Shown here: positions 1-11,303 of the stretch, one piece after another | Position numbering within the stretch: position 1 is the stretch's first letter | How the letters are laid out: every line of letters starts with the position of its first letter | Origin: Gracilaria gracilis | Lineage: Eukaryota; Rhodophyta; Florideophyceae; Gracilariales; Gracilariaceae | Direction: 5' to 3' | Assembly (NCBI GenBank): GCA_030374805.1 | Contig: JARGSG010000159.1 | Span: forward strand, 1-20,587 | Length of the DNA: 20,587 nucleotides | The notes under the pieces: generated by a model | Database searches by the model: none | What the model was told of the DNA's origin: nothing | Seen by the model: the letters and a program-made list of their open reading frames with translations, nothing else | Made by a program: the position numbers and the translations under genes

Positions 1-1509
1 CATCTCCACACTCCTCACCACTCCACCCTACATTCCAACAAGCACTCCCCCATATCTCCACAAAGCATTCGCCCACATCTCCACCCACTCCACCCACCTC
101 CTCACCACTCCACCCTACATTCCAACAAGCATTCGCCCGCATCTCCCTCCACTCCACCCACCTCCTCACCACTCCACCCTACCTTCCAACAAGCACTCCC
201 CCACATCTCCACATTCCTCACCACTCCACCCTACATTCCAAAAAGCACTCCCCCACATCTCCACAAATCATTCGCCCACATCTCCACCCACTCCACCCAC
301 CTCCTCACCACTCCACCCTACATTCCAACAAGCACTCCCCCACATCTCCATACTCCTCACCACTCTACCTCTACATTCCAACAAGCACTCCCCCACATCT
401 CCACACTCCCTCACCACTCCACCCTACATTCCAACAAGCACTCCCCCACATCTCCACACTCCTCACCACTCCACCCTACTAGTCCAATAAGCACTCGCCC
501 ACATGTCCACACTCCTCACCACTCCACCCTACATTCCAAAAAGCACTCGCCCACATCTCCACACTCCTCACCACTCCACCCTACATTCCAAAAAGCACTC
601 GCCCACATCTCCACAAAGCATTCGCCCACATCTCCACCCACTCCACCCACCTCCTCAGCACTCCACCCTACATTCCAACAAGCACTCCCCCACATCTCCA
701 CACTCCTCACCACTCCACCCTACATTCCAAATAGCACTCCCCCACATCTCCACAAATCATTCGCCCACATCTCCACCCACTCCACCCACCTCCTCACCAC
801 TCCACCCTACATTCCAACAAGCACTCCTCCACATCTCCACATTCCTCACCACTCCACCCTACATTCCAACAAGCACTCCCCCACATCTCCACAAAGCATT
901 CGCCCACATCTCCACCCACTCCTCACCACTCCACCCTACATTCCAAAAAGCACTCCACCCTACTATCTCCACACTCCTCACCACTCCACCCTACATTCCA
1001 AAAAGCACTCGCCCACATCTCCACAAAGCATTCGCCCACATCTCCACCCACTCCACCCACCTCCTCACCACTCCACCCTACATTCCAAAAAGCACTCGCC
1101 CACATCTCCACCCACTCCACCCACCTCCTCACCACTCCACCCTACATTCCAAATAAGCACTCGCCCACATCTCCACAAAGCATTCGCCCACATTTCCACC
1201 CACTCCACCCACCTCCTCAGCACTCCACCCTACATTCCAACAAGCACTCCCCCACATCTCCACACTCCTCACCACTCCACCCTACATTCCAAAAAGCACT
1301 CCCCCACATCTCCTACAAATCATTCGCCGACATCTCCACCCACTCCACCCACCTCCTCACCACTCCACCCTACATTCCAACAAGCACTCCCCCACATCTC
1401 CACACTCCTCACCACTCCACCCTACATTCCAACAAGCACTCCCCCATATCTCCACAAAGCATTCGCCCACATCTCCACCCACTCCACCCACCTCCTCACC
1501 ACTCCACCC

Positions 1510-2330
1510 ACATTCTCACACAAGCTCGCCCGCATTCTCTCTTACCACTTCACCCACATCCTCACCACTAGAGATGCCCTAGAACTCTTCCAACAAGCAC
1601 TTCAACCCACAGAATCCACAATCCTCACCACTTTCCACCCTACATCTCCAACAAGCACTCCCCCACATCTCCACAAAGCATTCGCCCACATCTCCACCCA
1701 CTCCACCCACCTCCTCACCACTCCACCCTATCATTCCAATCAAGCATTCGCCCGCATCTCCCTCCACTCCACCCACCTCCTCTCCACTCCACCCTACCTT
1801 CCAACAAGCACTCCCCCACATCTCCACACTGCCTCACCACTCCACCCTACATTCGACAACAAGCACTCCCCCATAGGTCTCCACAAAACAAGCCCACATC
1901 TCCACCCACCGAACCCAACTCTCAACCACTCCACCCTACAGTTCACAATGCAAAGCATTCGCCCACATCTCACCACAACTCCACCACACCTCCTCACCAT
2001 TCTCACCCACCTTCTCACCACAAGCACTCACCCCACATTCTCACACATTCTCACCACTCTCACCACACATTCCAACAAGCACTCCCCCACATCTCCACAA
2101 ATCTCGCCCACATCTCCAGTTCTCCACTCTCACCACAACTCCTCACCACTCCACCCTCCATTCCAACAAGCACTCCCCCACATCTCCACAACTCCTCACT
2201 CACTCTACCCTACATTCCAACAAGCACTCCCCCACATCTCCACACTCCTCACCACTCCACCCTACAGATCCAAAAGCACTTGAGACATCTCCACACTCCT
2301 CGCCACTCCATGTCCAAAAAGCACTCGCCC
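1510..2330. repeat. Degenerate block inside the left satellite
   Basis: Units in this stretch are recognisable but carry many substitutions and small indels, unlike the near-identical units on both sides. Around 1545-1625 and 1855-2060 the unit pattern is hard to follow and stop codons appear. It could be an old, no longer homogenised part of the array, a breakpoint between two arrays, or a poorly assembled stretch. I see no gene or mobile-element signature in it. Confidence 0.7.
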
Positions 2331-5300
2331 ACATGTCCACACTCCTCACCACTCCACCCTACATTCCAAAAAGCACTCGCCCACATCTCCACACTCCTCA
2401 CCACTCCACCCTACATTCCAAAAAGCACTCGCCCACATCTCCACAAAGCATTCGCCCACATCTCCACCCACTCCACCCACCTCCTCAGCACTCCACCCTA
2501 CATTCCAACAAGCACTCCCCCACATCTCCACACTCCTCACCACTCCACCCTACATTCCAAAAAAGCACTCCCCCACATCTCCACAAATCATTCGCCCACA
2601 TCTCCACCCACTCCACCCACCTCCTCACCACTCCACCCTACATTCCAACAAGCACTCCTCCACATCTCCACATTCCTCACCACTCCACCCTACATTCCAA
2701 AAAGCACTCCCCCACATCTCCACAAAGCATTCGCCCACATCTCCACCCACTCCACCCACCTCCTCACCACTCCACCCTACATTCCAACAAGCAGTCCCCC
2801 ACATGTCCACACTCCTCACCACTCCACCCTACATTCCAAAAAGCACTCGCCCACATCTCCACACTCCTCACCACTCCACCCTACATTCCAAAAAGCACTC
2901 GCCCACATCTCCACAAAGCATTCGCCCACATTTCCACCCACTCCACCCACCTCCTCAGCACTCCACCCTACATTCCAACAAGCACTCCCCCACATCTCCA
3001 CACTCCTCACCACTCCACCCTACATTCCAAAAAGCACTCCCCCACATCTCCACAAATCATTCGCCCACATCTCTACCCACTCCACCCACCTCCTCACCAC
3101 TCCACCCTACATTCCAACAAGCACTCGCCCACATCTCCACACTCCTCACCAACTCCACCCTACATTCCAAAAAGCACTCCCCCATATCTCCACAAAGCAT
3201 TCGCCCACATCTCCACCCACTCCACCCACCTCCTCACCACTCCACCCTACATTCCAACAAGCATTCGCCCGCACTCCCCCACACCTCTCCACACAAGCAC
3301 TCCCCCACATCTCCACCCACTCCACACCTCCTCACCACTCCACCCTACATTCCAAAAAGCACTCCCCCACATCTCCACAAAGCATTCGCCCACATCTCCA
3401 CCCACTCCACCCACCTCCTCACCACTCCACCCTACATTCCAAAAAGCACTCGCCCACATCTCCAAAGCATTCCCCACATCTCTACCCCTCCACACCTCCA
3501 ACAAGCACTCCACCCTACATTCCAAAAAGCACTCCCACACATCTCCACCCTAGCATTCGCAACCAGCACTCCACCCACATCCCACACCTCCTCACCACTC
3601 CACCCTACATTCCAAAAAGCACTCGCCCACATCTCCACACTCCTCACCACTCCACCCTACATTCCAAAAAGCACTCGCCCACATCTCCACACTCCTCACC
3701 ACTCCACCCTACATTCCAAAAAGCACTCGCCCACATCTCCACAAAGCATTCGCCCACATCTCCACCCACTCCACCCACCTCCTCAGCACTCCACCCTACA
3801 TTCCAACAAGCACTCCCCCACATCTCCACACTCCTCACCACTCCACCCTACATTCCAAAAAGCACTCCCCCACATCTCCACAAATCATTCGCCCACATCT
3901 CCACCCACTCCACCCACACTCCTCACCACTCCACCCTACTCCACACATTCCAACAAGCACTCCCCCACATCTCCACATTCCTCACCACTCCACCCTACAT
4001 TCCAACAAGCACTCCCCCACATCTCCACACTCCTCACCACTCCACCCTACATTCCAAAAAGCACTCGCCCACATCTCCACACTCCTCACCACTCCACCCT
4101 ACATTCCAAAAAGCACTCGCCCACATCTCCACAAAGCATTCGCCCACATCTCCACCCACTCCACCCACCTCCTCAGCACTCCACCCTACATTCCAACAAG
4201 CACTCGCCCACATCTCCACCCACTCCACACCTCCTCACCACTCCACCCTACATTCCAAAAAGCACTCCCCCACATCTCCACAAAGCATTCGCCCACATCT
4301 CCACCCACTCCACCCACCTCCTCACCACTCCACCCTACATTCCAACAAGCACTCCCCCACATCTCCACACTCCTCACCACTCCACCCTACATTCCAACAA
4401 GCACTCGCCCACATCTCCACACTCCTCACCACTCCACCCTACATTCCAAAAAGCACTCGCCCACATCTCCACAAAGCATTCCCCACATCTCCACCCACTC
4501 CACACCTCCTCACCACTCCACCCTACATTCCAAAAAGCACTCGCCCACATCTCCACCCACTCCACCCACCTCCTCACCACTCCACCCTACATTCCAAAAA
4601 GCACTCGCCCACATCTCCACAAAGCATCCACCCACCTCCTCCACCCACTCCACCCTACATTCCAAAAAGCACTCCGCCCTACATTCCACACAAGCATTCG
4701 CCCACATCTCCACCCACTCCACCCACCTCCTCACCACTCCACCCTACATTCCAAAAAGCACTCCCCCACATCTCCACACTCCTCACCACTCCACCCTACA
4801 TTCCAAAAAGCACTCCCCCACATCTCCACAAATCATTCGCCCACATCTCCACCCACTCCACCCACCTCCTCACCACTCCACCCTACATTCCAACAAGCAC
4901 TCCCCCACATCTCCACATTCCTCACCACTCCACCCTACATTCCAACAAGCACTCCCCCACATCTCCACACTCCTCACCACTCCACCCTACATTCCAAAAA
5001 GCACTCGCCCACATCTCCACACTCCTCACCACTCCACCCTACATTCCAAAAAGCACTCGCCCACATCTCCACAAAGCATTCGCCCACATCTCCACCCACT
5101 CCACCCACCTCCTCACCACTCCACCCTACATTCCAAAAAGCACTCCCCCACATCTCCACAAAGCATTCGCCCACATCTCCACCCACTCCACCCACCTCCT
5201 CAGCACTCCACCCTACATTCCAAAAAGCACTCCCCCACATCTCCACAAAGCATTCGCCCACATCTCCACCCACTCCACCCACCTCCTCACCACTCCACCC

Positions 5301-6344
5301 TACATTCCAACAAGCACTCCCCCACATCTCCACATTCCTCACCACTCCACCCTACATTCCAAAAAGCACTCCCCCACATCTCCACAAAGCATTCGCCCAC
5401 ATCTCCACCCACTCCACCCACCTCCTCACCACTCCACCCTACATTCCAACAAGCAGTCCCCCACATCTCCACACTCCTCACCACTCCACCCTACATTCCA
5501 AAAAGCACTCGCCCACATCTCCACACTCCTCACCACTCCACCCTACATTCCAAAAAGCACTCGCCCACATCTCCACAAAGCATTCGCCCACATCTCCACC
5601 CACTCCACCCACCTCCTCAGCACTCCACCCTACATTCCAACAAGCACTCCCCCACATCTCCACACTCCTCACCACTCCACCCTACATTCCAAAAAGCACT
5701 CCCCCACATCTCCACAAATCATTCGCCCACATCTCCACCAACTCCACCCACCTCCTCACCACTCCACCCTACATTCCAACAAGCACTCCCCCACATCTCC
5801 ACATTCCTCACCACTCCACCCTACATTCCAACAAGCACTCCCCCACATCTCCACACTCCTCACCACTCCACCCTACATTCCAAAAAGCACTCGCCCACAT
5901 CTCCACACTCCTCACCACTCCACCCTACATTCCAAAAAGCACTCGCCCACATCTCCACAAAGCATTCGCCCACATCTCCACCCACTCCACCCACCTCCTC
6001 ACCACTCCACCCTACATTCCAAAAAGCACTCGCCCACATCTCCACCCACTCCACCCACCTCCTCACCACTCCACCCTACATTCCAAAAAGCACTCGCCCA
6101 CATCTCCACAAAGCATTCGCCCACATCTCCACCCACTCCACCCACCTCCTCAGCACTCCACCCTACATTCCAACAAGCACTCCCCCACATCTCCACACTC
6201 CTCACCACTCCACCCTACATTCCAAAAAGCACTCCCCCACATCTCCACAAATCATTCGCCCACATCTCCACCCACTCCACCCACCTCCTCACCACTCCAC
6301 CCTACATTCCAACAAGCACTCCCCCACATCTCCACATTCCTCAC

Positions 6345-6352
6345 CACTCCAC
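6345..6352. repeat. Left target-site duplication (8 bp)
   Basis: CACTCCAC lies immediately outside the left inverted repeat and is repeated exactly at 18145-18152. Eight base pairs is the standard duplication length of hAT transposases. Because the next satellite bases are CC on both sides, the shared string could be extended to 10 bp, but only the 8-bp setting makes both element ends begin with CCACG. Confidence 0.9.
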
Positions 6353-6386
6353 CCACGTTATTCTGAAATGGAAACTTTCCTCGTCC
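6353..6386. repeat. Left terminal inverted repeat (34 bp)
   Basis: The left end reads CCACG, then 8 mostly unmatched bases, then a 21-bp stretch (6366-6386) that includes GGAAACTTTCCTCGTCC. The reverse complement of 18111-18144 has the same layout without gaps: identical CCACG, 8 diverged bases (1 match), then an identical 21 bp. Confidence 0.9.
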
Positions 6387-7039
6387 CTTGCCACGTGTTG
6401 TTTTGACTTGGAAAGTTTCCTCAGGTCCTACACTCTGCCCAACTTTTAAAAAACTTTGAGATTTCTATTAATGTGTAACCACTGGCACTCGATCATGCAA
6501 CATAAGAAGTATTCACTGCCCTGCTTGAAGGCAAACTGACATGTGCAAAAAACCCTTGCTATTGGTGTCCGAAGGAGCATACTACGACGCCTCTTACGTC
6601 AGAAAACTGTCGGCATAGAGGTACCAACAGAAGACAAAAGCCATTTTTTCTTTCGGCAAACTTGCAGCCACGTGCGTTGTTGACTCCAGTTATTAAAGCG
6701 CAGTGTACGTGTAGACAAACCTATATTCTCCCCTTTGAACGTTCCCGCAAACTTTCCACAGCATTACCCGTCCATTCACATCGCATCAACCATTTTCCGA
6801 GCTGCTTTACCAAAACAAGCTGCGCAGATAGTCTTCTCTACAAATCACCCTTCGCTCCCTACATCACGCAAATTTCTTTGACACTCCACGTTCTCCTATA
6901 TTTGCTGATTAGCAGAACTGCTGCAACTCAATCCCACCATCACGGACTCCTTAATCGTTCTACGTTGCATCAATTTCTACGCATGTTCACGTTTACCACA
7001 TTCTGCTAGTCTTGCAGTTTGTGACATTGTGAGCTCATC
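6387..7039. other. Left subterminal region and 5' flank of the transposase gene
   Basis: No supported gene lies here. An open stretch at 6662-7009 begins at TTG, has no recognisable domain, and is rejected. The region probably holds the transposase promoter and binding sites. GGAAAGTTTCCTC at 6410-6422 repeats the inner part of the terminal repeat, and CCACGTG occurs at 6391-6397. I cannot place a convincing TATA box. Confidence 0.6.
6410..6422. promoter_or_regulatory. Subterminal repeat, possible transposase-binding site
   Basis: GGAAAGTTTCCTC lies 40 bp inside the copy within the left terminal repeat (6370-6382, GGAAACTTTCCTC). The core GGAAAnTTTCC is self-complementary. Transposases of the hAT superfamily usually bind short repeated motifs near their ends. 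The role is inferred from position and repetition only. Confidence 0.5.
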
Positions 7040-9484
7040 ATGTCGGAGAACAACATCTCCATTCCCCAAACAATGACGGAGCAGAGCTCAACCTTGTCAG
7101 CAGTTGACCCCGTTACTCGCACAAAGCAGAAGAAATGGTGGATGTCGGAATTGTTCGAGATGCGTGAACACGAAGATCAAGTCAGTGGAGAGCTTCACTC
7201 CTATCTCACCTGCAAAGGTTGTTCATGGTTCACGAGGGCGAAAATTCCGAACACAACGAAACTTGGGCATCATTTGCTGCGTTGCAACAAATTTCCACCT
7301 GATACTCGAAACAGACTACTGCAGGAGAAGAAGCTTCAGAAGTACTACAGGAATAATTTCAAAACTGGTGGATCCGAATTATTCGGCTTCCCAGTTACAC
7401 CATCTATCTCCAAGAAACGCAAGAGTTTTGTTTCATCCAGTAAGCCGACAGAGAGGCAAGGAAGTTCGAGCAATCCACTGGGAACTGATAACGGGCATGC
7501 CGCTGTTCTAGCTCTGACGACTGAACAAGAAGAATCTGAGACAGCTCGCCAGGGAAGAACACAGTTCAACGAGCTGCTGACAAGATTTTTCGTCAAACAC
7601 ATGCTTCCTTTTTCTCTTTTGAGTCGAAAAGAAGGTGCTGATGAGTTTTATCAACTTATCAAGATTGCGAACCCATCCCTTGCTGCTCAGCTACCAGATT
7701 CGCAACGCATGAGTACCAAGAATCTTTCTCGATATTTTGCGTCAGTCGCACACCGTGTACGCGAATCAATTTCAGCCACCCTCACAGAGAGTTTTGGGAC
7801 GTTAATGTTTGACGGTTGGACTGATTCCAACCGCCAAAGTGTCGTCAATATTCTTCTTTCTGTAACAGGAGCTGAGCGTGTCCGAAAGACATTTTTTCTG
7901 AAGTCGGTATACACCGGGTCGAACACCTGTGACGCCGCGTACTACGCAAAACTCGTTGACGAATGCATGCTCGAGTTTGGAGATATGAAGAGAATCTGTG
8001 CGGTGGTCAGTGATAACACAAGTTCATGTGTTAAGGCCAAAGAGACTTTGCTGCAAAAGCACGACCATATGATATCCGTGCAAGACCAAACCCACCTTGC
8101 CAATCTGTTGATGGAGGACATAGGAAAACTGTACTGGGTGAAGCAGATTCTGTCCATGGTATCGTCTGTGATCGGAGATTTGCGAAATCATTCCAAACTA
8201 TACCACAGGTTTAAAGAGCTGAAGACCCAATTCAACTTGCAAGGTTCCACGAGCAGAACATGTCCCGGATTAGATCAGTATGGTAGAGTGAAGCTACCTC
8301 CTACCGCCATACTTCCCTGCCCAATGGCTGCCACTCGTTTTGCTTCGTCGGAGAGCATGGCAGCTTCGTTCTTGAGAAGCAAATCGGTTTTACTGGATCT
8401 TATTGCCTGTCCTGACTTCTCCTCTAATCTTTATAATGATCGAAACAGCGAAAAGAGAGAGTTGTTTAAAGGAACTATCCGGGACGAATCGCTTTACGAC
8501 AAGCTTTTAGATATCTACCATATTCTACGTTTGGTCAGACAGTACTTGCGAATCTTTGACGACGAGTCTTCTTTGATTTCAGAAGTCTACCCCGCAACAA
8601 TGCAGCTGTTTTCAAAGGTAAAACAGCTGCCGTTGACGCCGTTTTATACGGCACAAAGAAGATCAGATGTCATCAGAGTATTCGAGGAGAGACTGCATGG
8701 AGAGGGAAGAAAGAAAGCCCTCGTCACCCCTCTACATCGCGTCGCCTATATTCTAGACCTCAGGAGCTTAAGAGAAAACATAGCAAGCTTCCGGCCCCAT
8801 CTCGTTAATCATGTTCTCTCTTTTGCGCGGTCTGCTTGTTTCCCACCGAGTGAGAAGTTTGCGAGTGAGGGCGGCGAGAATGCAGCCGTCGAGCGTATAT
8901 GCCAAGAGTTTGTGGCACTCAGATCTTCTTGGCGATCAAATATGCAAGATCCTGTCTCACGGCTTGCTTTGACGATGTACAATCGATCGCCAGTGAACTA
9001 CTGGATCGATTACGATAATTCATCGCTTCTTCGTCAATTTGCTCTCCGGGTTTTGTGCTCCAGTCCTTCCTCTTCAAGTGTAGAACGCAGTTTCAGTCTC
9101 CAAGCTCGCATTCGCACTTCTACACGAAACCGCTTGCATCAGGACAAGGTTTCCAAGCTGATATTCTGCGCATTCAATGAATCTTTGTCGCGATCGCGAG
9201 ATAGGACCGTGCGGAAGCTTAGCAAAAAGGACTACGCAACTCTGAGGTTCGGGGCTACGGCTGATGCTATGCCTTCAAGTTCAGTGACAGGGGAGTCAAG
9301 TGGACAGCCATACTCAAGGTTTTTGGACGACGAGTATACTAAATCTGGAGCTCTGGAAGAAGGGGAAGATGATATGGACTTAGAGGATTTGGCGGTTATG
9401 CAACTGGACTTTGCTGCATGCCATGAAGAAAATGAAGTGCTACCAGAGAATGAGTCGGACAGCATTATAGCTGAACTCACTTAG
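7040..9484 (+). CDS. hAT-family transposase with BED zinc finger
   Basis: This intact 814-aa protein starts at a true ATG and ends at TAG. It would cut the element out of DNA and reinsert it in the nucleus. Near the N-terminus a BED-type zinc finger is visible (Trp33/34, Cys58-x2-Cys61, His77/78, Cys82), which should bind the element ends. The RNase H-like core resembles the DUF659 group: FDGWTD at 257-262 gives the first catalytic Asp (D258), and VVSDN at 322-326 gives the second (D325). DQTH at 349-352 fits the [C/D]xxH motif of hAT proteins. The C-terminal hAT dimerisation region runs from about 648 to 715 with SSSSVERSFS; its Glu682 is the likely third catalytic residue. The C-terminal tail (about 765-814) is acidic. 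No frameshift or stop is seen, so the gene may be active. It reads inward from the left end. Confidence 0.93.
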   Translation: MSENNISIPQTMTEQSSTLSAVDPVTRTKQKKWWMSELFEMREHEDQVSGELHSYLTCKGCSWFTRAKIPNTTKLGHHLLRCNKFPPDTRNRLLQEKKLQKYYRNNFKTGGSELFGFPVTPSISKKRKSFVSSSKPTERQGSSSNPLGTDNGHAAVLALTTEQEESETARQGRTQFNELLTRFFVKHMLPFSLLSRKEGADEFYQLIKIANPSLAAQLPDSQRMSTKNLSRYFASVAHRVRESISATLTESFGTLMFDGWTDSNRQSVVNILLSVTGAERVRKTFFLKSVYTGSNTCDAAYYAKLVDECMLEFGDMKRICAVVSDNTSSCVKAKETLLQKHDHMISVQDQTHLANLLMEDIGKLYWVKQILSMVSSVIGDLRNHSKLYHRFKELKTQFNLQGSTSRTCPGLDQYGRVKLPPTAILPCPMAATRFASSESMAASFLRSKSVLLDLIACPDFSSNLYNDRNSEKRELFKGTIRDESLYDKLLDIYHILRLVRQYLRIFDDESSLISEVYPATMQLFSKVKQLPLTPFYTAQRRSDVIRVFEERLHGEGRKKALVTPLHRVAYILDLRSLRENIASFRPHLVNHVLSFARSACFPPSEKFASEGGENAAVERICQEFVALRSSWRSNMQDPVSRLALTMYNRSPVNYWIDYDNSSLLRQFALRVLCSSPSSSSVERSFSLQARIRTSTRNRLHQDKVSKLIFCAFNESLSRSRDRTVRKLSKKDYATLRFGATADAMPSSSVTGESSGQPYSRFLDDEYTKSGALEEGEDDMDLEDLAVMQLDFAACHEENEVLPENESDSIIAELT

Positions 9485-10335
9485 ACATACCTAAGAAGCC
9501 GGCTTTCATACCCACGTTTTCGTTTCTCTGCCGTCGAGAACATCTTGAGCCCCTTATCCATTCAAACAAATCCCTTCTCGTCCCCACACGCGAGTATTCT
9601 TGATAGAGCTTAGACGGTACGCCCGCCATCTGCCACTCATTTGGAAGCCTCTCATTTGTTTAATCTTCCATTTCCGCCTCTGTCCCCATTTAGCAGATAT
9701 TTGGCAGTATGCTGACTTGCATTGGGTCCTCTAGAGATGGTTAAAGTTATCGTAGGAAATGCAGTAGTTGTATCTAGAGTCTTGACAGTAAAGGTTGAAC
9801 GTCATCAGCCTTCCTCTGTACATTGGCATGCTTCTCGGGCTCAGTATTGTGCGGTTCGGTACGCGAAGAAGGCTAGCATTTACTTTCACAGGTTTCTTTG
9901 CTCGTATTGGAACTTGTCTAGCTTTACATTCTCTAAACCTACCTGCAATTGACTCAACCTTTGGCTTCTGACATGCTAGGTATCAAGACAGAAGTCTTTT
10001 TCGGTAGAGAACAGTTTTTACCAATGGACAGAACTGTTCGTCTCCATGCATAACTCCTTGAACGGGCTCAACCTAACTTTTTTTCCCTGTCACTGTATGA
10101 TTTTGTAAATGTAAACGAGTACAAAACATCATAACCAAGCTCATGAGTTTGCCTTCAAAGTGCTGGTTCGTCCGTAACACGAATACATTTCTACATAAAC
10201 ACATTGGTTTCATTCCTTGTTTCAGTCATAGATGGCTATAAGCAATAAGAAGAGCTACGTCAAAGATTTCGCTCCTATGTGCGCATTCCTTTCAGTCACG
10301 TAAAGCACGTTTTCGGCCTCTTGTTTTCTCTCTAG
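9485..10335. other. Stretch without a supported gene
   Basis: About 0.85 kb separates the transposase stop from the Enhancer-of-polycomb-like fragment. The only open stretch of note (9722-9952, 76 codons) starts at TTG and has no recognisable feature. The region probably holds the transposase 3' UTR and old intronic or intergenic DNA of the captured segment. A pyrimidine-rich run ending in TCTCTCTAG near 10327-10335 looks like a 3' splice site. Confidence 0.5.
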
Positions 10336-10365
10336 ATTGGTTTTCGGTGTTCTCCTTATCATTAA

Positions 10366-11118
10366 TTGAACCCGAAGTCGAACCTGTCAACGCGAGAACC
10401 GCATCCAGTAACCATCCCCAGTTCGAGTGTAAAGTTCGGTAGATTTGGTGGCAGATTTGGTGCAGGCGCGAAGACTGATCCTCGTCGATTCGTCACAACT
10501 GAAGACATTGCCGGCGATATTTTAAACACAACCCCTCCAACTGCATCTCTTCCCGTTCAACCAGCCCGCAAAATACATCGCACGATTCGTGCACGTGGCA
10601 GAGTTGGGCGTGGTGGTCGGGTCATGTTCGACCGTGTTGTGTATGAACGACAAAGGGGGCTCAGGGCTGCCAGTTATCCAGGAAGCGTTGAAATGGGTGG
10701 GGTGTACATGGCCAGTATTCCTTTTCACGAGGCTGCAAGAGTGGCGGCTGAGTATCCAAGGGGGGATCTGGGCGACGTAATGTTGCTTGGAGGCGGAGAA
10801 GAGTTCCGCTCTAAGACGTTGAATGAGAATAGACTCGTCCAGTTGGCGAGAGAACTCATGCCTGAAATGGAGCATATGACAAAATCACCAGACAATATTG
10901 TGTCGACAAAGGACATATGTGAGACATGGCCATGCCGGAAGGAAGCTCCGAAACCAGGGAGAAGAAGTATCAAATGGTTCGACTCCAAAGACGAAGACGA
11001 CGAAGTAGCCACCGACGGTGAACACAGCCCCAGCATTGTACAAGTCGTTCCATTCGAAGATTGGGACAAATTACCCGCTTATGCACCAAGAAACGATCCA
11101 CTGGTATCGGAATTGTGA
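10366..11118 (+). pseudogene. Enhancer-of-polycomb-like C-terminal fragment, 5' truncated
   Basis: The open frame gives 250 residues ending at TGA, but it opens at TTG directly after an in-frame TAA and has no ATG near its start; the first in-frame ATG is at 10624. Residues 77-90 contain RGRVGRGGRVMFDR. This closely resembles the Arg/Gly-rich motif (RVGRGGR, hydrophobic, then DR) in the C-terminal half of Enhancer of polycomb/EPL1 proteins, scaffold subunits of the NuA4 histone acetyltransferase complex in the nucleus. The N-terminal EPcA domain is absent, so this would be only the last exon or a 5'-truncated capture. The remainder is hydrophilic with an acidic stretch (SKDEDDE) near the end. 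It converges on SUA5 with 185 bp between stops, which may preserve original host neighbours. The identification rests mainly on one short motif. Confidence 0.55.
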
Positions 11119-11303
11119 GTTAGTAGTAAGACCTTGTATATTAACTAAAACGTTTTCAAACCTGCGGGTTTCGGCTTAACGTTACCATGCGACTTCTCAA
11201 CATATCGTTCATACGATTATCGTCCCCACTTCAATTCCCCTTCTTGTAGTCTTCATCCCAGTATCGCGGTATCGCAGTATGCGAACGTTTCCGATTATGC
11301 ACG

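Larger units (their letters stand above)
1..6352. repeat. Left satellite array (52-bp and 87-bp units)
   Basis: This is a continuous tandem array of short C/A-rich units. Two unit lengths can be measured directly. A 52-bp unit recurs with CTCCTCACC at 4030 and 4082. An 87-bp unit recurs with CTCCACAAAGCATTCG at 5067, 5154 and 5241. The units share the core CCACTCCACCCTACATTCC and differ in AAAAAGCACTC against ACAAGCACTC, in CGCCC against CCCCC, and in whether the AAAGCATTCG/CCACCCACTCC segment is present. Units are combined into larger blocks: 2333-2802 is about 470 bp, matching three 87-bp plus four 52-bp units, and the pattern restarts at 2803. The + strand has almost no G. Long open frames here result from the absence of stop codons in the unit and are not genes. 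The array is interrupted at 6353 by the transposon. Confidence 0.97.

Noticed and set aside
516..6208. Repeated minus-strand frames of about 65-120 residues (WNVGWSGEE-type), also in 18060-20561
   Set aside because: They are translations of the same satellite units on the other strand, with no independent evidence of coding.
1..6352. CRISPR array
   Set aside because: There are no unique spacers between repeats, units are contiguous with two lengths, and the surroundings are eukaryotic.
2280..6449. A very long open frame (1389 codons) rich in His, Ser, Pro and Thr, and two similar + strand frames (2333-3553, 2803-6366)
   Set aside because: They overlap in different frames of one satellite and follow the repeat unit. 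The absence of stop codons comes from base composition. The 6449 end simply runs into the transposon terminus.
6662..7009. 115-codon + strand open frame upstream of the transposase
   Set aside because: It starts at TTG, has no recognisable domain, and lies in the probable promoter region.
9722..9952. 76-codon + strand open frame
   Set aside because: TTG start, no family resemblance, and length within chance expectation.
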